A stretch of DNA of 7,091 nt from Verrucomicrobiota bacterium (lineage in GTDB: Bacteria > Verrucomicrobiota > Verrucomicrobiia > Opitutales > UBA2995), in assembly GCA_027297085.1 (NCBI GenBank), contig JAPUIL010000822.1, positions 1-7,091 of the forward strand, written 5' to 3'. How positions within the stretch are numbered: the stretch's first letter is position 1; every line of letters starts with the position of its first letter. The translations under genes were made by a program, and so were the position numbers. Under the pieces are notes generated by a model. That model was not told the DNA's origin, ran no database searches, and saw only the letters and a list, made by a program, of their open reading frames with translations. Positions 5,295 through 7,091 of this stretch are shown piece after piece.

Positions 5295-6935
5295 ATGAAC
5301 AAACCGGATTTCACCCAGTTTTACCGCTACGACGCACTGACCGAACTACTGCGCACCTTTGAACGGGAATTCCCGCATCTGGCGACCGTCGAGTCGATCG
5401 GCAAGAGCTACGAGGGGCGCGATATCTGGGCGCTGACCATCTCCGCGACCGGAGACCCGCTGGAAAAGCCGGGATTCTACGTCGACGGCAATATACACGG
5501 CAGCGAAGTGACCGCCTCCTCGACAGCGCTCTACTTCGCCTGGACGCTGCTCTCCGGGTATGGCTCGGACGAGGCGATCACGCGCCTGGTCGACGACTGC
5601 GCATTCTACATCATTCCGGTCGTCAGTCCAGACGGCGTCGAACACGTACTATCGAACGCCGGAACAGTGCGCAGCGGCACCCGCATGTATCCCCACGAAG
5701 AGGAACGGGACGGTCTGCACGCGGAGGATATTGACGGCGACGGCCTGATCCTGTCCATGCGCATCGAAGACCCGGGCGGCGGCTGGAAAGTCTCCGAAAA
5801 GGATCCACGCCTGCTCGTTCCCCGGCGCTTCAACGACTCGGACGGCACCTTCTACCGCGTCTTCCAGGAGGGGCGGATCCGCAACTTCGACGGCGTAGAA
5901 GTGAAGCCGGCGCCTCGCAAGCAGGGGCTCGATTTCAACCGCAACTTCCCGGCCAACTGGGAGCCGGAAGCCAAACAGAGTGGTTCCGGAGAGTATCCAT
6001 TTTCCGAGTCGGAGACCCGCGCCCTAGCTGAGTTTGTAACGAGCCACCCGAATATCTGCGGTTTCCACGCGCTGCACACCGGCATGGAGTCAATCATCCG
6101 CCCGCCGGCCACTCAGACGGACAAGGAAATGCCGTCCGAAGATCTGAGCCGCGTCCTGGAAATTGGCCATCTCGGCGTGGAACTAACCGGATACGTACTA
6201 TTCTCCTATCGCGAGTTGAACGATGACATATACGTGGCTCACGGCGACTTTGCCACCTGGGTTTACGAGCAGCTCGGCCTGATCGTCTTCTGCGACGAGT
6301 TGTGGGACGTCAGAGCCCGCAGCGGCAAGGACTACGTAGAACTGAACAAGATGAGCAAGGAAAACGACCTCGACGGTCTGGAAGAAGTCGAAGCGGCCGC
6401 CCTGAAGTGGAACGACGAGGTACTGAAAGGCGACGGCTTCGTGGACTGGCACCCGTTCGATCACCCGCAACTGGGGCCGGTCGAAATCGGCGGATGGAAA
6501 CGGCTCTTGCGCAACAACGCACCGCCGCAACTGCTCGAAGGAACTTGCGAGAAGATGTCCCGCTTCCTGATCGCCCACGCCCAGGCCTCTCCCAGACTGC
6601 GCGCCGAGTTTCACCAGGTGGAGGAGATCGGTGAAAAGGTCTACCGCATCGCCGTCGCCGTCCGCAACGACGGCTATCTGCCGACCAACGTGACCGAGCA
6701 GGCGATTAAAATGAAGCAGGCGAAGCCGGTCGAAGCACGGATTCACCTGGGGAAAAAGGACACACTGCTCGTCGGCGACGCCAAACAGGAGATCGGGCAT
6801 CTGAGCGGCTACGGTGGCCGCCGAAAAGTGGAGTGGACCGTACGCTTTGCCGGCGACCCGGCGGCGACCATCGAAATTTCCAGCAAGAAAGCGGGCGCAG
6901 TGCGCCTGGACGTGGCCGACGCGTTGCGTCTGTAA
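5295..6935 (+). CDS. M14-family zinc carboxypeptidase with DxDxDG loop and C-terminal beta domain
   Basis: This encodes a 546-residue metallopeptidase of the carboxypeptidase A superfamily, which removes C-terminal residues from peptides or cleaves related amides. GNIHGSE (65-71) supplies zinc ligands H68 and E71, and ALHTGM (259-264) supplies H261. LDFNRNFP (212-219) has the substrate-binding N215-R216 pair. E335 in VFCDELWDV lies 74 residues after H261, the same spacing as between H196 and the catalytic E270 in carboxypeptidase A. An insertion at about 125-205 carries DIDGDGLI (145-152), a likely calcium-binding DxDxDG loop seen in environmental relatives. After the catalytic domain (about 1-375) comes a segment of about 170 residues (375-546) that looks beta-rich and is probably an accessory domain. 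ATG 5295 follows AGAGG (5280-5284) by 10 bases. An in-frame TAA at 5268-5270 excludes a longer form, and no signal peptide is seen. It starts 43 bases after the sulfatase, so it is probably cotranscribed. The natural substrate cannot be read from the sequence. Confidence 0.9.
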   Translation: MNKPDFTQFYRYDALTELLRTFEREFPHLATVESIGKSYEGRDIWALTISATGDPLEKPGFYVDGNIHGSEVTASSTALYFAWTLLSGYGSDEAITRLVDDCAFYIIPVVSPDGVEHVLSNAGTVRSGTRMYPHEEERDGLHAEDIDGDGLILSMRIEDPGGGWKVSEKDPRLLVPRRFNDSDGTFYRVFQEGRIRNFDGVEVKPAPRKQGLDFNRNFPANWEPEAKQSGSGEYPFSESETRALAEFVTSHPNICGFHALHTGMESIIRPPATQTDKEMPSEDLSRVLEIGHLGVELTGYVLFSYRELNDDIYVAHGDFATWVYEQLGLIVFCDELWDVRARSGKDYVELNKMSKENDLDGLEEVEAAALKWNDEVLKGDGFVDWHPFDHPQLGPVEIGGWKRLLRNNAPPQLLEGTCEKMSRFLIAHAQASPRLRAEFHQVEEIGEKVYRIAVAVRNDGYLPTNVTEQAIKMKQAKPVEARIHLGKKDTLLVGDAKQEIGHLSGYGGRRKVEWTVRFAGDPAATIEISSKKAGAVRLDVADALRL

Positions 6936-6996
6936 GTCGCAAAACAGGTGGTCCTGAGTGGATGGTTATGCATGACGGGTTCTGTTAAAATGAGCC

Positions 6997-7025
6997 TTGT
7001 TGCGTAATGCGCAACACGCTATATT
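6997..7025 (+). promoter_or_regulatory. Candidate promoter with an operator-like inverted repeat
   Basis: TGTTGCG (6998-7004) and CGCAACA (7010-7016) form a perfect 7-bp inverted repeat around TAATG. It lies between TTGTTG (6997-7002, weak -35) and TATATT (7020-7025, good -10), which are exactly 17 bases apart. An inverted repeat within a promoter spacer is the usual layout for a repressor operator. On RNA it could form a hairpin, but no T-run follows directly, so a terminator for the M14 gene is less likely. Confidence 0.42.
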
Positions 7026-7057
7026 ATTTTTATGATATGGCCACGCACACATTGTAA

Positions 7058-7091
7058 ATGATGAGGATACTCACTGCGCTCTGCATACTAT
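7058..7091 (+). CDS. Possible start of a next gene (partial, cut by the window end)
   Basis: ATG 7058 opens 11 codons to the edge, reading MMRILTALCIL. A basic residue followed by a hydrophobic run could be the start of a signal peptide or membrane segment. It lies about 33 bases after the candidate -10. No ribosome binding site is visible, unlike the other genes here, so the call is weak. Confidence 0.2.
   Translation, partial: MMRILTALCIL

Noticed and set aside
6198..6800. Minus-strand open frame (200 codons) inside the M14 gene
   Set aside because: The plus strand here encodes the catalytic Glu region and accessory domain of the peptidase; the reverse frame has no motif and no ribosome binding site context.
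6936..6996. Terminator for the M14 gene
   Set aside because: Only weak pairings (CAGG with CCTG around TGGT) and no T-run were found, so it is not called.
7032..7061. Mini-ORF starting at ATG 7032 and overlapping ATG 7058 as ATGA
   Set aside because: Only nine codons, no ribosome binding site, and it would begin at the predicted transcription start.

Overview
The window is a piece of bacterial chromosome with a left part (about 1-1440) made of short, unrelated accessory elements and a right part (1443-6935) holding four longer metabolic genes, all on the plus strand. No rRNA, tRNA, CRISPR array, transposase or phage structural gene was seen. The gene mix suggests an environmental, probably marine or host-associated, heterotroph: a UxuA-type mannonate dehydratase-like enzyme, a formylglycine sulfatase and an M14 zinc carboxypeptidase with a DxDxDG loop. 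From memory such genes are abundant in uncultured FCB-type lineages such as Latescibacterota, Poribacteria and Gemmatimonadota. This taxonomic guess is inference and was not tested.

Left part. The window opens inside the 3' end of a HigB/RelE-superfamily toxin gene (stop at 191-193). Its HigA-like XRE antitoxin gene overlaps it, starting at TTG 190. A perfect 8-bp hairpin at 548-567 has its T-tract on the minus strand. It fits as terminator for the convergent minus-strand gene 646-942, which encodes a small membrane-anchored coiled-coil protein of unknown role. A second large hairpin (606-649) sits on that gene's stop codon. A minus-strand promoter candidate lies at 1024-1052. The remaining noncoding DNA up to 1442 may contain a decayed gene end at 1178-1407.

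Right part. Gene 1443-2555 encodes a single-frame fusion of a phosphate-binding TIM-barrel domain, not assigned to a known enzyme, with a methylglyoxal synthase (MgsA) domain. A 24-codon ORF with its own ribosome binding site (2613-2687) follows; it is either a leader peptide or the start of a lost gene. Then come the mannonate dehydratase-like gene (2702-3676), the sulfatase (3734-5251) and the M14 peptidase (5295-6935), with gaps of 57 and 43 bases and a ribosome binding site before each. These three probably share a transcript. Together they suggest use of sulfated, uronate-containing sugars and peptides or amidated conjugates, but none of the three shows a signal peptide, so the products as read would act in the cytoplasm. 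No convincing terminator follows the M14 gene.

Right edge. A 7-bp inverted repeat with a 5-base centre lies between a possible -35 and -10 (6997-7025) and looks like an operator-controlled promoter for a gene that starts at or beyond the window end.

The most interesting object is the TIM barrel-MgsA fusion. It pairs a barrel of unknown substrate with a domain that normally consumes dihydroxyacetone phosphate, and its phosphate-binding loop differs from the canonical one.
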